DNA from: Sipunculus nudus
Taxonomy: Eukaryota; Annelida; Sipuncula; Golfingiida; Sipunculidae
Assembly (NCBI GenBank): GCA_026874595.1
Contig: CM049308.1
Location: 33,848,027 to 33,912,026, forward strand
Length of the DNA stretch: 64,000 bases
Direction: 5' to 3'
A program made the translations under genes and the position numbers. Below, one piece after another: positions 45,496 to 57,665 of this stretch (position 1 is the first letter of the stretch; every line of letters starts with the position of its first letter). The notes below the pieces were generated by a model, which had not been told where the DNA came from, ran no database searches, and was given only the letters and a program-made list of their open reading frames with translations.

Positions 45496-46111
45496 GTAAA
45501 TTTATTTTATTTATGGTCAAACATTTTCTAGTGTTTTAAAACAGATATTGAAATTAATGCATCTGGAAACAGCATGCATCATGGTTACTTGTTTATTGTA
45601 TAAATCACTTGACTGCAGCCTTATCTATCTAAGCAATAATAAATATCATACATTTCACTTTAATAGGTAGCATCTTTAATTCTACTTGATATGTCATTTA
45701 GTGTGATTGAACAGGTTTACTTGTAAATGTATATTACCCTGTGGATATAGATATGTTTACATGAAATTATAATTCCTGTATTAAGTAGTACATTTCTTCA
45801 TCTTGATATATAATAACACTGTCAAATAAGTAACCCTATGTGGGATTTTATATGGCCTGTGGCTTGCAGGTGTAATGGTCAATAAATTGATTGCATTTTG
45901 TCATATTTTAAACACTGACAAGAATTATTCTGAACTACATGTAGCAGTCTGCATTGTTATGCTTTGGTAGGACTATTGTATGTCATCAGTGTAATTGTCA
46001 CCTGGAACTTCTAGTATAAGATAGATTATCAATGGTCCCATTAAGAGAAATAGCCTGGATAATAAATGGTTACCCCCCTTAATAATGGTAAAGAGGTTTA
46101 TCTTGGTTTGC

Positions 46112-46288
46112 TGGGGAAAGGGATTCCAGAAGTTGGGTGAATCGCCAACCCTCTTTCCCTAAGCTTCACATGTTGCACTGACTGCCACTGCAACTGATGG
46201 CTACATTAAGACTATACCAGATTCTCTTGGCTACCAAGACCCAATAGTGATTAAAGCCAACCCAGACACAGCAAATATCAAATATAAG
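46112..46288 (+). pseudogene. RecQ-like exon: motif III
   Basis: The exon reads GKGFQKLGESPTLFP, an in-frame TAA, ASHVALTATATDGYIKTIPD and SLGYQDPIVIKANPDTANIK, then YK and donor GTAAAA. ALTATAT is the RecQ motif III signature. The acceptor is not a clean AG, so the 5' edge is uncertain by a few bases. Confidence 0.85.
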
Positions 46289-46614
46289 GTAAAAACAGTT
46301 TTATAAAAAAAAGATTAATTCATCTTATTTTTTTAGAATGCTGCTTCTAACACACAAAATGTTTATTTTAAATTTTGTAGCAGGTTCCTCATCTATAGTA
46401 TAATCTTCTACCTTTTAAGTTATATTTTCAAATGAAATGTGAGGAACGTATAAGATATGTGTACTCAGTGTGAAATACACTGCCAATATTTCAAAGTGTA
46501 ACTGAAAGTAAACATGAAAGTATATGTTATATTCAAAGGCTATTATAGTACCTGTGTGTGCTTAATTGTACATTTTTATTGCATTTATTTTATGGACTGC
46601 AGTTTTCAACATTA

Positions 46615-46623
46615 TAATATATA

Positions 46624-46694
<71 letters not shown>
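46615..46694. repeat. (AT)n(AG)n compound microsatellite
   Basis: TATATATA run from about 46615 then AGAGAGAG to 46694, the same composition as at 23728-23769. Confidence 0.95.
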
Positions 46695-46697
<3 letters not shown>

Positions 46698-46841
46698 CAA
46701 TGTTCCCATGACAGCATAGTCTGGTAAACAGACTATTTCTGCTGCCACAGTCATTAACCCCCCCCCCCCTGTTTTCCCTGTAGATTCTGAGGGTGTTTTT
46801 CAACTCCCTAGGCTCACACTCGCCTGCCGAACCTGCATTAG

Positions 46842-48307
46842 TTTGACAAACTTGATGCCATTACGGAACCACTCTGTCTGGAGTAGTGTTGGGACGATAT
46901 GGGTTTTTGATATCATGATAATTGTTCAAATTTTATTGCGATATACCGTGATTTCGCGATATTTTTAATAATGTATAATGGCATTAATAAGCCATCAATA
47001 ATGATATTAATAACAGCCACCTTTAAAGTTTTAAGTTTATACAAGGTGTTAAAAATTAATATCATTTATACCCATTGTGCCAGTACCACACAATGACTCA
47101 TTCAGTGATGCAAGTTGCATGAAGGCGCTGTAGGTGTGTAAGCTTGAGGCGCGGGAAGTCCTGCCCCGTTCGTCAAATCACGCTTGCCAGAACTTTCCAC
47201 CATGTTTCCCTAAAGCTACATAAAAGCAGGAGAATTCTGGCGAATTTTTGGAAAGCGTGTCCTACCCATCATGGCTAAATATTCGAACCCAATTTTATAT
47301 GGTAAAAATTAGAAACCCGTTAGGAATGTTCGATCCAGTGGCGACACTTATATGTTGCCATTTTCGTGCCATGCAATAAAGCATAAATATGTTCATTTAT
47401 GGCTCTTTCATTTTATGTTATTTTCTCCTGGAATTCTCTAGCTTTTGTCCTCTCTGATTCATCCTGCTACTTCCGGACATAAATTTCCGACTAATCCCGA
47501 AGTCCGTAAGCACACAGTTCCACCCACAAGCAGGCATTCAAATACATATGGTTTAAATTAAATAAATGTGATTCTTGAACATGGACTCTAATGATGCCAG
47601 TTTGCTTAGAAAATACACCTCAAGGGGCTTGCTTGTGAAATAAAATGATGAACAAAAATTGATGTCGTGATATCGTTATAATAGGGCAGTTGACGGTATG
47701 ATAACCGTGGCTGTCAGATATCGTGATAAAACCGTATACCGGTAACCGTCCCAACCCTAGTCTGGAGCTGCTCTCAGAAGCAAAAGGACTTTCCAGTTAC
47801 TATTGCATACATGGAAGGGTATGATCACATGGCATACTGCTGGAACTTTTATGAGGATAAGATGAAAGATGTTGTTGGTGGCAGCTCAATGTATGCCCAA
47901 TATCAGATTGGTTATCCGGCAATTGATAAAGATAGGATTATCAAAGAGCTATCTCAAGAAAACCCAGGCTGTAGACTAATACTAGATATAACAGCTTCCT
48001 GGATGGAGGTTAGTGCTCCGGCAGTGGAAAGAATTATAAATTTCATACCCCCTTTACACTGGAGGCATATGTCCAAGAGTCCGGCAGAGCTAGAAGGATG
48101 AGACAGAATTCAAAAGCAGTACTTAACTACAAAAGTGATCACCTAAAGTCAAATAATATGCCACCTGAGATCAAAGAATACTGCCAAAGTAAGGGATGTC
48201 TTGGGATATTCCTTGTGAGACATTTTGGTTTTGACATTCAGTTGTCTGAGGGGCCAGCTTCAGCTTGTTGTAGTGTTTGCCAAACTGCTGTCACTGAAAC
48301 CAAGTAG
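46842..48307 (+). pseudogene. RecQ-like last exon: second RecA lobe and zinc-binding region, interrupted by a hAT MITE
   Basis: After a TTAG acceptor the exon reads FDKLDAITEPLCLELLSEAK, where the MITE (46884-47759) is inserted. It then reads DFPVTIAYMEGYDHMAYCWN and DRIIKELSQENPGCRLILDI (motif V region, TASWMEVSAPAVERIINF, where both glycines of GMG are replaced). A shift near 48050 leads to FTLEAYVQESGRARRMRQNS (motif VI, with one Gly changed to Arg) and PEIKEYCQSKGCLGIFLVRH then FGF..CCSVCQ, the RecQ-Ct zinc cluster with its cysteines. Stop at 48305-48307. Confidence 0.85.
46876..47767. mobile_element. hAT-type MITE, 876 bp, with perfect 8-bp target duplication
   Basis: The element (46884-47759) begins TAGTGTTGGGACGATATGG and ends GGTAACCGTCCCAACCCTA, giving imperfect terminal inverted repeats, with ATATCGTGAT-type sub-terminal repeats. 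It is flanked by GTCTGGAG at 46876-46883 and 47760-47767. An 8-bp duplication is diagnostic of the hAT superfamily. The host sequence rejoins as RecQ-like coding sequence when the insertion is skipped. There is no transposase frame. Confidence 0.95.
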
Positions 48308-49485
48308 ATTAAGTTATCACAGGTACAGACATTTTCCTTTTTACTGTAGATGGCTCTTAACATCAATCCTAAACCATTAAAGGCTGATCAAACCGCTGTA
48401 CTAGTGCATATACATAACAGTTAAATCAATGTATTGTGATTACAGAAAGAGTGTGAGTCTCTTACAGTCAAGCAAAGGTCATCATGGGCTTTCAGGAATA
48501 AAATGGCTTGATATTAGGGCAGGATTTCACTCAGAAGAATATAAATACTTTTAATGATTAAGTTCACCAATAGACAGAGATTGTTAACTGATGTGACTTT
48601 CAAATTGTAGCTATTGGTCTTGGTTCATTGTGTATCCAGCCATCAGTAAGCAGGGCTCAAATATGAATTAAGATATCATGACAGCTGAACAAAACTCAAA
48701 GGAAATCTTAAATAAGTTAATGTTATTTCCTTTAAAAAGTTAATGTTGACCATGTTCTCAGAGCCTAAGAGCAGGCAAAATGTTGACCATATATTTATAT
48801 TTTTTTTATTTGACTTACTAAGGGTGTTTCAAGTTGCTTAATTTATATTTGATATTTTGAAAGTATGCGTCATTAACAGTATATATCATATAAAGTTTTT
48901 ACAAAATCTTCCTTTCTACTTCTTGAAAGTTTCCCATTATATTTATAAAATATTATCCTTCATAATGTTGCATAAAGAACAACAGAAATGCCTGATTTGT
49001 CATTGATATCAAAATAAAGTTCTTTTAAAATTAACAGGGCATTTTGATGTTATAGGTACTCTTTGTGGTTAAAAAACTGAATGCACCATCAACAAATCCT
49101 GGATGTTACACACATATCCTCCGACTGTTTTGACTGATGTATGGTTGAAATATATTTTGATGGATTAATGTCCCCAATCTGCTGTTGGCGCAAGGGTAGG
49201 TTTCGTGTAGGCCACATAAAAACAAATAGTTTACTTTCTGCACCTTTATTAACCTTTTGTTCATTGCTTATATAAAATTAAGATATTCATTTGTGAATGA
49301 AAGGTAGTCTTCACAAATGATTTAACAGAGATGTAAAACCAAAAAACTGATAGAGAATAAATATTATATAAAAAAATGTCTGAACATATTCTACCAGAAA
49401 AAAAAACTGATATTCACACGTACCTGGATGGGATGTACTATAGGCATGGTATATTCTGAACATTTCATAGAGACTGATAACACAG

Positions 49486-49541
<56 letters not shown>

Positions 49542-49718
49542 CTATTTATATACTGAAATAAAACATCTGATAAATCGCAATGGCAGTAATGCTCTTGAAT
49601 AATACGATAATAAAATCATTTTGCCTTCCCTGACCTGCAATGAGTATAACGGCAAATTTCAGAACGGAGAAATACCATAGTTTATATTATTATTAAGTCA
49701 TGCCATTTAAGTGCACAG
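48308..49718. other. No gene seen; (AT)n at about 49489-49540
   Basis: AT-rich sequence after the RecQ-like stop. It contains one long AT dinucleotide run. No exon or RNA gene is supported. Confidence 0.5.
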
Positions 49719-51896
49719 TTAGCTAAGCTGACTTTCAGTCATGCCGAGCTATAGCGATCACTCTTTTTCCGTCGTCCGTCTGTCCATTAACCTGGCACAA
49801 ATCGTAACCGCTGGACTTAGAATCTTGTAACTTTACATTCTAAGAGGTCAATGAAAACTCTCCTTGGAAACCAGAAATTAGGTCTCTGTTACCCATATCC
49901 TTCGAGCTATGGGGCCCCAAAGTATCCCCCAGAAAAGTAAAAAATTTCATACAAAAACTTCAATATCTCATTAACTACTTGACTGATGGTCATGATTTTT
50001 GGCATACATATTGATCATGAGATTTTTCATCAGTTCCTGAGGACTGGTGGCGCCACCTGTATTTTTCGATTTTTTACGATTTTTTTTTCTCTATTTTTGA
50101 TACCTTTAAAAATGTGAACATCTGTTAACAAGGCACAAATCGTAACGACTGGACCTATAATCAACATTATCGACACACTGAGAGACCTATGAAAAGTCTC
50201 CATGGAAACCAGAAATAAGGTCTCTGTTACCCATATTCTTTGAGCTATGGGGCCCCAAAGTACCCCCAAGAAAAGTAAAAAATTTCATACAAAAACTTCA
50301 ATATCTCATTAACTACTTGACTGATGGTCAAGTCTCCATGGAAACCAGAAATTAGGTCTCTGTTACCCATATCCTTCGAGCTATGGGGCCCCAAAGTATC
50401 CCCCAGAAAAGTAAAAAATTTCATACAAAAACTTCAATATCTCATTAACTACTTGACTGATGGTCATGATTTTTGGCATACATATTGATCATGAGATGTT
50501 CCATCACTTCCTGCAGACTGGTGGCGCCACCTATATCGTTCCATTTTTTTTCGATTTTTTTTCTCTATTTTTGAGACCTTTCAAAATGTGAGCATCTGTT
50601 AACAAGGCACAAATCGTAAAGACTGGACCTAGAATCTTAATTCTTGACACACTGAGAGGTCCATGAAAAATCTCCTTGGAAACCAGAAATTAGGTCTCTG
50701 TTAACCATATCCTTCGAGATATGGGGCCCAAAAGTACCCACCAGAGTAGTGAAAAAATTCATACCAAAACTTCAATATCTCAATAACTACATCACTGATG
50801 GTCATGATTTTTGGCATACATATTGATTATGAGATATTTCATCAGTTCCTGCAGACTGGTGGCGCCTCCTGTATTGTTTGATTTTTCACGATTTTTTCCT
50901 CTATTTTTGAGACCTTTAAGGATGCTTGCATCTGTTAACGTGGCACAAATCGTAACGACTGGACCTAGAATCTTTATTCTTGACACACTCATAGACCGAT
51001 GAAAAGTCTCCATGGAAACCAGAAATAAGGTCTCTGTTACCCATATTCTTTGAGCTATGGGGCCCCAAAGTACCCCCAAGAAAAGTAAATAATTTCATAC
51101 AAAAACTTCAATATCTCATTAACTACTTGACTGATGGTCATGATTTGTGGCATAACTATTGATCATGGGATGTGTCATCACTTCCTGCAGACTGGTGGCG
51201 CCATCTGTATGGTTGGATTTTTTATGAATTTTTTTCTCTATTTTTGAGACCTTTCAAAATGTGAACATCTGTTAACAAGGCAAAAATCGTAAAGACTGGA
51301 CCTACAAAATTAATTCTTGACACTCTGAGAGGTCCATGAAAAATCTCCTTGGAAACCAGAAATAAGGTCTCTGTTACCCATATCCTTCGAGCTATGAGCC
51401 CAAAAGTACCCCCCCCCCCCCCAGAGTGGTCAAAAATGTCATACGAAAACTTCAATATCTCAATAACTACATCACTGATGGTCATGATTTTCGGCATACA
51501 TATTGATCATGAGATGTTCCATCAGTTCCTGCAGACTGGTGGCGTCACCTATATTGTTTGATTTTTAACGATTTCTTCCTCTATTTTTTGAGACCTTTAA
51601 GGATGCTGTCATCTGTAAACGTCGTATAAATCGTAACGACTGGACCTAGAATCTTCATTCTCGATACACTGAGAGACCTATGGAAAGTCTCCATGGAAAC
51701 CAGAAATTAGGTCTCTGTTACCCATATCCTCTGAGCTATGGGGTCCCAAAGTACCCCCCAGAGTAGTCAAAAATTTCATACAAAAACTTCAATATCTCGT
51801 TAACTACAACTCTGATGGTCATGATTTTCGGCATACATATTGATCATGAGCTGTTCCATCAGTTTCTGCAGACTGGGTGCGCCACCTCTATTTTTA

Positions 51897-52355
51897 GCGA
51901 ACCTGTGAGCTTATGCGATGGTGTGGCGTCGTCCGGCGTCCGTCGGCCGTCGTCTGTACGTTAACCCATACTATCTTGAAAACGGCAAGAATTAGCATCA
52001 CGAAATCTTATGCATAAAATTAGTCATCTAAAAAACTCTATCGGATTTTGCTTATTTTTTGGCTAACTGCATTTTCTTAGATTTTATAGGGGAAAAACCT
52101 TAAAAAATCTTCTTCTCCGAATCTGTTCAGCCAAATTGTCCAATATTTTACAGAAATGATTCCTGGAAGAATCTCTCTCAAGTTTGTTCGAATGGTTTAA
52201 ATTCGGTGATTTTTGGTATTTTGTGTATTGTTTCTTGTTCAAAATGTTTAGTACTTGCATTGTTCATATATATGAAAAGTAGTGGTTCAGCATTGAAGCG
52301 TTATACCTGGTGTATATCCATATGCACAGGTTCGCACTAGGCCTGTAGACCTTGT
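51897..52355 (+). mobile_element. Family C Helentron-like element nested in family B
   Basis: It starts GCGAACCTGTGAGCTTATGC, followed by GTCGTCCGGCGTCCGTCGG. Near its right end CACAGGTTCGC repeats the left 11 bases inverted, followed by an imperfect palindrome, ACTAGGCCTGTAGA. Flanking sequence on both sides is family B core (CCACCTCTATTTTT before, AAATTTTTACGATTTTTTTT after). Confidence 0.75.
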
Positions 52356-52664
52356 TTTCAAATTTTTACGATTTTTTTTCTCTTTTTTTGAGACCTTCAA
52401 AGATGTGGTTATCTGTCAACAGGGTACAAATTGCAACAACTGGACCTAGAATCTTCATTCTTGTCATGCAAGGAGGCCCATGAAGAGTGCCTGTGGAAAC
52501 TTGAAATTAGGTCTCTGTTACCCATATCCTTCAAGCTATAGGACAATTTGATACAAAAGCTGAAGTATCTGAACAACGGAGATCACCATGATTCTTTGCA
52601 TGGATATTGACCATTAAGTGTTTTTATTAGTTTCTGCAGACTGGTGGAGCCACCTGTATTTTTG

Positions 52665-53838
52665 TATCCTCCAAAACGAAGTTTTGCAGATACTATGTTT
52701 TGACCGGGTTCCTCCGCCGCCGCCACATTTGTTTCCAGAGAGCTCCTTTGAGAAAAATTGACCGATTTTTCCGAAACTTACACCAATTATCTAGTCACAT
52801 GTGAACTAGTGCCTTACCAATTTGTGTTGACCTCTGACCTTTCCCCTCTATCCAGCGTCCATTTGTGCGTCTGTTTCCACACATAAACCCTCATATCTCG
52901 GGAACCGTTTGACCAACCAGGAAATAATATTTATAGAAATGTAGCCCTTGGATTGCTTTATAACATACACAAAAATGGTGGCGCCACCTGTAACCATGTT
53001 TGCACAGTGTCCATCTGTTCATCTGCCTTGGGTTAAAATCACTCGTATCTCTGCAGTGAATTGACTAATTCACCTGAAATTCGGCATGCATATACATCCA
53101 GGATAGCTTTTTGATTTTATGACAGATGGCACCACCTACATTCACGTTCAAGCTGATCACATCCAAGCTCATATCTCAGGAACCGTTTGACCGATTGGGC
53201 CAAAATTTTGCATGTGTATAGATATCACATAGCTCTTTATCATACGCAAGACTGGTAGCGCCATCTGCAACCATTTTTGCACAGCGTCTGTCTGTTTTCT
53301 GCCGTGGGATAATGTCACTCATATCTCGGCAGAGGTTTGACATATCTGCCTAAAATTTTGCAGTTTTATACATCCTGGATAGCTTTCTTGATTTTATGAC
53401 AGGTGGCGCCACCTACATTCTAGTTTACGCTGCAGACATCCGAGCTCATATCTCGGGAACCGTTTGAACGATTGGGCCAAAATTTTGCATGTGTATAGAT
53501 CTCACATAGGTCTTTATCATACACTAAACTGGAGGGGCCACCTGCAACCATTTTTGCACAGCGTCTGTCTGTTTGTCTGCCGTTGGCTAAAATCACTCAT
53601 ATACATGTAGTGGTTTGACTTTTCTGCCTAAAATTTTGCATTTGTATACAACTTGGACAGCTTTCTGGATTTGTGGTAGGTGGCACAACCTACATACACA
53701 TTTAGGCTGCAGACATCCATGCTAATATGCAACATACCTCACTATTTCCCCTTGCCACTCAATCCATGCCTCACTTCAACCGTTCCACTCTGATTTTGGC
53801 GGATACACGTGGTCACTTGTCGGCTACCCGTATTCTAG
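52665..53838 (+). mobile_element. Family A Helitron-like element, copy 2, nested in family B
   Basis: It starts TATCCTCCAAAACGAAGTTTTGCAGATA and ends GGCGGATACACGTGGTCACTTGTCGGCTACCCGTATTCTAG, matching copy 1 at both ends, with a partly decayed 3' hairpin. The core has three units of about 278 bp. Flanks rejoin as GCCACCTGTATTTTT | TTTAAAGTTTAC, which is the uninterrupted family B sequence seen at 19731-19754. Confidence 0.9.
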
Positions 53839-53939
53839 TTTTTAAAGTTTACACATTTTTTCTCTATTTTTGAGATATATAAATAAAGACTAAATCTTGG
53901 CCTGTTTATCATGGTTTATCTGTTTGATGCTTCAGTTGA

Positions 53940-54221
53940 ATGGGTATATACTACCATTCTGATGATAAAATTTCCTTTAGCAAATCTCTTCCCTGTCAGC
54001 TGAGCGACATGGCCCATGGGTCACTTGTTTTATTTATAACTATGAACACTTGTATTGTAACTTGTGCATCATTCTGTGAACAAGTAGATTATACTTTGAC
54101 ATTCCAGAAATACCAGCTCGAGGGCCGACTCTGCATAACAAGAAAGGAAATGCTTGCTGATAACTGCACAAAGTATAACCACTCGCCTCAAGACGTATGT
54201 GGTATCTCGTGTAAGCACTGA
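53940..54221 (+). other. Open frame partly inside family B; unrecognised cysteine-containing segment after it
   Basis: After the element end (54022) the frame continues with NTCIVTCASFCEQVDYTLTF, QKYQLEGRLCITRKEMLADN and CTKYNHSPQDVCGISCKH. The six or more Cys and the composition look protein-like. No acceptor or family is clear, and the first third is repeat sequence. Confidence 0.25.
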
Positions 54222-54394
54222 TGTTGACATGCGGGTACACCAATGTTGTCTACGCTGGTTACGATAGGCGAGACTTGTCACAGTCTCGGGTAACCGAGAT
54301 AGAAAATATTCCGACCCCCTACATGAAGGAAGAGAGGTCTTTACCGTAAGGTCAAAGGTCGATTGTAGAGAGTGGTGAACGATTTGTCTACCAC

Positions 54395-54640
54395 ACTGTA
54401 AAAAGAAAAGGTTTTCTAAAGGGTAATTTTTTTTAAGGTTTTTATCGTGTCCAAATACAGAAACCCTTAAATTTTTTTTTGAGAAAACCCATTTCCGAAA
54501 AAACCTTTAATAGGTTTTTTTTTAAAACCCTTTAAAGATTTTATTTAAAATACATCAAACCAAATAACCTTTATAGGGCCATGAAAAAAACCCTTTTGAA
54601 AGATTTTGTTTATAGGACAAACAAGAAATCTATAGGTCAT
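54395..54640. repeat. Self-complementary AAACCTTT/AAAGGTTT-rich segment, possible MITE
   Basis: Repeated AAAACCCTTTAAA, AACCTTTAATAGGTTT and AGGGTAATTTTTTTTAAGG strings can pair in several ways. CACACTGTAAAAAGAAAAGG at 54391 could be a terminus, but no partner was found. Confidence 0.35.
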
Positions 54641-55548
54641 ATCACGCAGTACATTTTGTCTTCTAGGGTAACTGTGCATAATCTGTAAAATAAAACAAGG
54701 AAACAATAATTTGCAGAAATCCAGATCTATTTATTTGATATTAAAACTTTACATGAGTATAACATAAACAATTGCCGCTCATGCTAATTCGACTTAAGAA
54801 CAACATTCTTAGAAGTCCTACGAGATGCTGTTTTGAAATATTAAAAATCTTGCCAGACTTAACTGAAACACAAACACCTATACAAACAATTACAATATGT
54901 TTGCACATAAGATTAATCAAAAGATAACATAAGTGATATATAGAAATCACAACTGAGAATTACGCTTAATAGAAAGCCCATAAAATATATCAGCACTTCA
55001 TGTCACAGGATATCCATTAAAAATTGTCTGAAAATGTAACAAATTCCTCATTCCTGGTATTATTTAGGGGGATGGGGGATCGAATTAGACACTGCTTGAA
55101 TTCAAACTATAATAATTTATAAACATATAGTACCATCAAAACTTTCTTGTATTAAAATGACATCAAAACACATATGTCTTACATGAAATTATATATAATT
55201 TGCAGAATAGCTCGTTTTGTTATCCACTTTCTTAGCATCTTAAGTTGCAAGCCACTTTGCACATATAATAAGCCTTTTCTGTCAGATAATAAATCAAATA
55301 AAATTTTTTATTTATCCTTGACCTATATAAGAAAATGATAATAGGTGTAAAATTGTACATTTAAAAACCAGGTTCTTGTTTCTGAATATTAGAATTTAAG
55401 ATATTTTGTTCAATATATGAAGACATGTGAAGACAATGCTAAAATGTAAAAAACATATAATTCATTATATGTTATTCATGTGAAATTTTATGAAACCTGG
55501 TAACTCTAACTTTGGAAAAATAGTTTTTTTATAATCGCTTTAAACTTT
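54641..55548. other. No gene seen
   Basis: AT-rich sequence without exon-like signals or recognised repeats. Confidence 0.5.
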
Positions 55549-57516
55549 GACCAATGGGTCACTGTGCTCAGCCGAAGTTGACCTTGAACGTTAAAATATA
55601 AAAATAAAAACAAATGGAGATAAAATCTGAGAGGAAGTGGTAATATAGGCCATGATTGGTCGAAGAAACTGTTGCAAATAATATTTTTTGATCTTACCAT
55701 GTGTTTCCTAATTTTAAAAATGTATGCAGTTTGTGAATAAAGATCTATATTATTACCATGATCATTGATTGGCTTTTTGTTGACAGTTCAGCAGTTTACA
55801 CATTTGTTCAATAAGATTCTATTTTTTTATAAAACCAATTTGTTCTGTATTTTATCCAATGTTTACAGTTCCCATAACATTTACACTCCATAGGTGGAAG
55901 GACTTGATGGTCGGTGTAACACCTCTGTATACATTTTCATTATTTTATAAATGTTGTGCACTTGCAAATAAAACTATTGTCCAAAGTGCTCAGGTGCAGG
56001 GACAAAGGGGTGACAAAGGGGGGGGGGGGGGGGGGGAGGTGAGGGGGGGGGGTGATGAGGGGAGTAACAATTTCCATTGAATATACTTCTTACAGGATAT
56101 AAAATTTAATTAAATTGTGTTTACAGAAAAAAGGTTATTTATAATAATTATTATTTAAAAACAGGTAAAAAATGGAAAAAGAATCAAATCACTTTAATTC
56201 CCATTCCATTGAAGCAGGAAAATAATTAACAAATGTTTGCACTAGATCTTCATCTTTTTAATAACATCTATTTTTTTTCAAGTTTATGAATTTAACTATG
56301 CATTCACCGTATAACATATATATCTGAATATCTTAGTTGATTCATAATTCACAAACTGCATCAAAAGTTATAGCTTATTTGGTCAGGTAACATCACAGTA
56401 TGTACACAGATCTATTTTGATAATATATATTTCTTAAATTTGAAAAACAATAAAAATTTGAAAATAACACGATTTAGAATACACAATTTTAAGTTGCACC
56501 TTGACTTATCCATGATTTGGCTCACATATTATCCAAATTATGCCTGCTGATGGGTTTAATTATATTTTAATTCACTAAAATTATTTAAATGAGATGCCAC
56601 ATTACCACAACACGACCTCAACTGGATTACTCTTTGAATAATTATTTCAAGAAAAGTTTTGTACACTGGAGTGTAAACAGCTTCACAATTAAAGAAATAC
56701 ATTTATTGCAATACACTTGGAGAGGGGGAGGGAGAGGTGCCTTAAGAATAAATGTACACCTGTGACAGCAGGGGTGATCGACTAGCGTTGCATCACTGAT
56801 AAGGTTACCCAGGCAGGGCTGATCCACCAGAAGTGGATCTTGACAATGCATATCATTACAAAAGAGCCTCTGTAGAAAACTTCAGTAACTAGTATAATTT
56901 TTTTTAACTTTATTTTCAAATTTCAGGTTAAATTCTTATGTTTACCTGCTGTGAAAATTAAATCAAATGTAAAAAAATGCAATGGTCAATGTTGGCCAAA
57001 TTTAAGGTACTAATTTTATATTTATGCCAATTACATAAAATTTTTTAAAAAATCAAGTCTAATTTTAGGTATACAATTAAATTTTTATTGAATAAAGCCG
57101 TATAACTGAAAATATGCTTTAGCTTCAACAATTATCTTGTGAAGGGATACAGGTTTCTTTCCCTAATTTTTTACAAAGTGCATTATGTTTTGGCCCATAA
57201 GTTTCACAAATTATGTAATACTGACCTAATTTCTGGCATGTACATAGGAACTATAGATAGAAATAATTATAGTAAATATTAAGGAAAGGAAAGTGATATT
57301 AGGCAGTCCTGAAAGTGTTTTACCTTAATTTTTCGAAGGAACAAACCTGCAATGACCCAGTGTACGGTTTGGTAGGGGGTCTTGGGAACATCTAACAGTA
57401 TGCTGAATTTTTGATTCGTTGGTCTGATGGTTTCAAAACATGCCAGTCTAAAAGGACAGGCTGACGGACAACAGACCATTACTGTAGCTCAGATTACTTG
57501 TAGTCAGCTGAGCTAA
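55549..57516 (-). mobile_element. Family D Helentron-like element, full length
   Basis: In minus orientation the left end is at 57516 (TTTTTAGCTCAGCTGACTAC, pairing with AGTAATCTGAGCT, a stem-loop at 57486-57514). It is followed by GGTCTGTTGTCCGTCAGCC. The right end is GCTCAGC..-type sub-terminal repeat at 55566-55575 and the palindrome GACCAATGGGTC at 55549-55560. A G-rich run lies at 56020-56052. The plus copy at 34128-34960 and the deleted copy at 60883-61727 support both boundaries. There is no coding capacity. Confidence 0.8.
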
Positions 57517-57665
57517 AAATGAAATATAAAATATGGTAACTTAATGCAGTTGAAAATCTTAATTGTAAATTTTGAAGTAATTTAACATAAATTACAAAAC
57601 CACTTTAAAAATAAAATATCTCATTGGTACACTCAAATGCACAACAAGCTAAAATTTAACAAGAA
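57517..57665. other. No gene seen
   Basis: Short AT-rich spacer between family D and the pseudogene exon. Confidence 0.4.

Larger units (their letters stand above)
43317..48307 (+). pseudogene. RecQ-like ATP-dependent DNA helicase, multi-exon pseudogene
   Basis: Six exon pieces in order and on one strand spell a RecQ-family helicase (a 3'-5' DNA unwinding enzyme acting in repair and recombination). They are the Q-region and Walker A start (43317-43447), the Walker A remainder and motif Ia (44602-44751), the degenerate DEAH box (about 45407-45495), motif III (about 46112-46288), and the second RecA lobe with motifs IV-VI and the zinc-binding region (46842-48307). The gene is dead: a stop in exon 1, a one-base loss inside Walker A, a ruined DEAH box, a stop before motif III, a hAT MITE inside the last exon, and a further frameshift. 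Retained introns show it is not a processed copy. Similar multi-copy RecQ-like genes are frequent in marine invertebrates. Confidence 0.85.
49719..54022 (+). mobile_element. Family B Helentron-like element, full length, carrying nested insertions
   Basis: The left end is the stem-loop TTAGCTAAGCTGACTTTCAG, then TCATGCCGAGCTATAGCG, followed by TCCGTCGTCCGTCTGTCC. The core has about seven units of 300-340 bp with GACTGGTGGCGCCACCTGTA, CTCTATTTTTGAGACCTTT, CGTAACGACTGGACCTAGAA and TTAGGTCTCTGTTACCCATA. The right end has TCAGCTGAGC at 53996-54005, the inverted form of the left GCTAAGCTGA, and the closing palindrome GGCCCATGGGTC at 54011-54022. Nested in it are family C (51897-52355) and family A (52665-53838). 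The minus-strand frames with WVTETLFLVSMETFH are repeat by-products. Confidence 0.85.

Noticed and set aside
50030-51497. Repeated minus-strand frames with WVTETLFLVSMETFH
   Set aside because: They are the same family B unit read on the other strand in successive copies. Similarity is explained by the DNA repeat, not by a protein family.
54395-54640. Complete MITE
   Set aside because: The segment is self-complementary, but I could not find paired terminal repeats or a target duplication.
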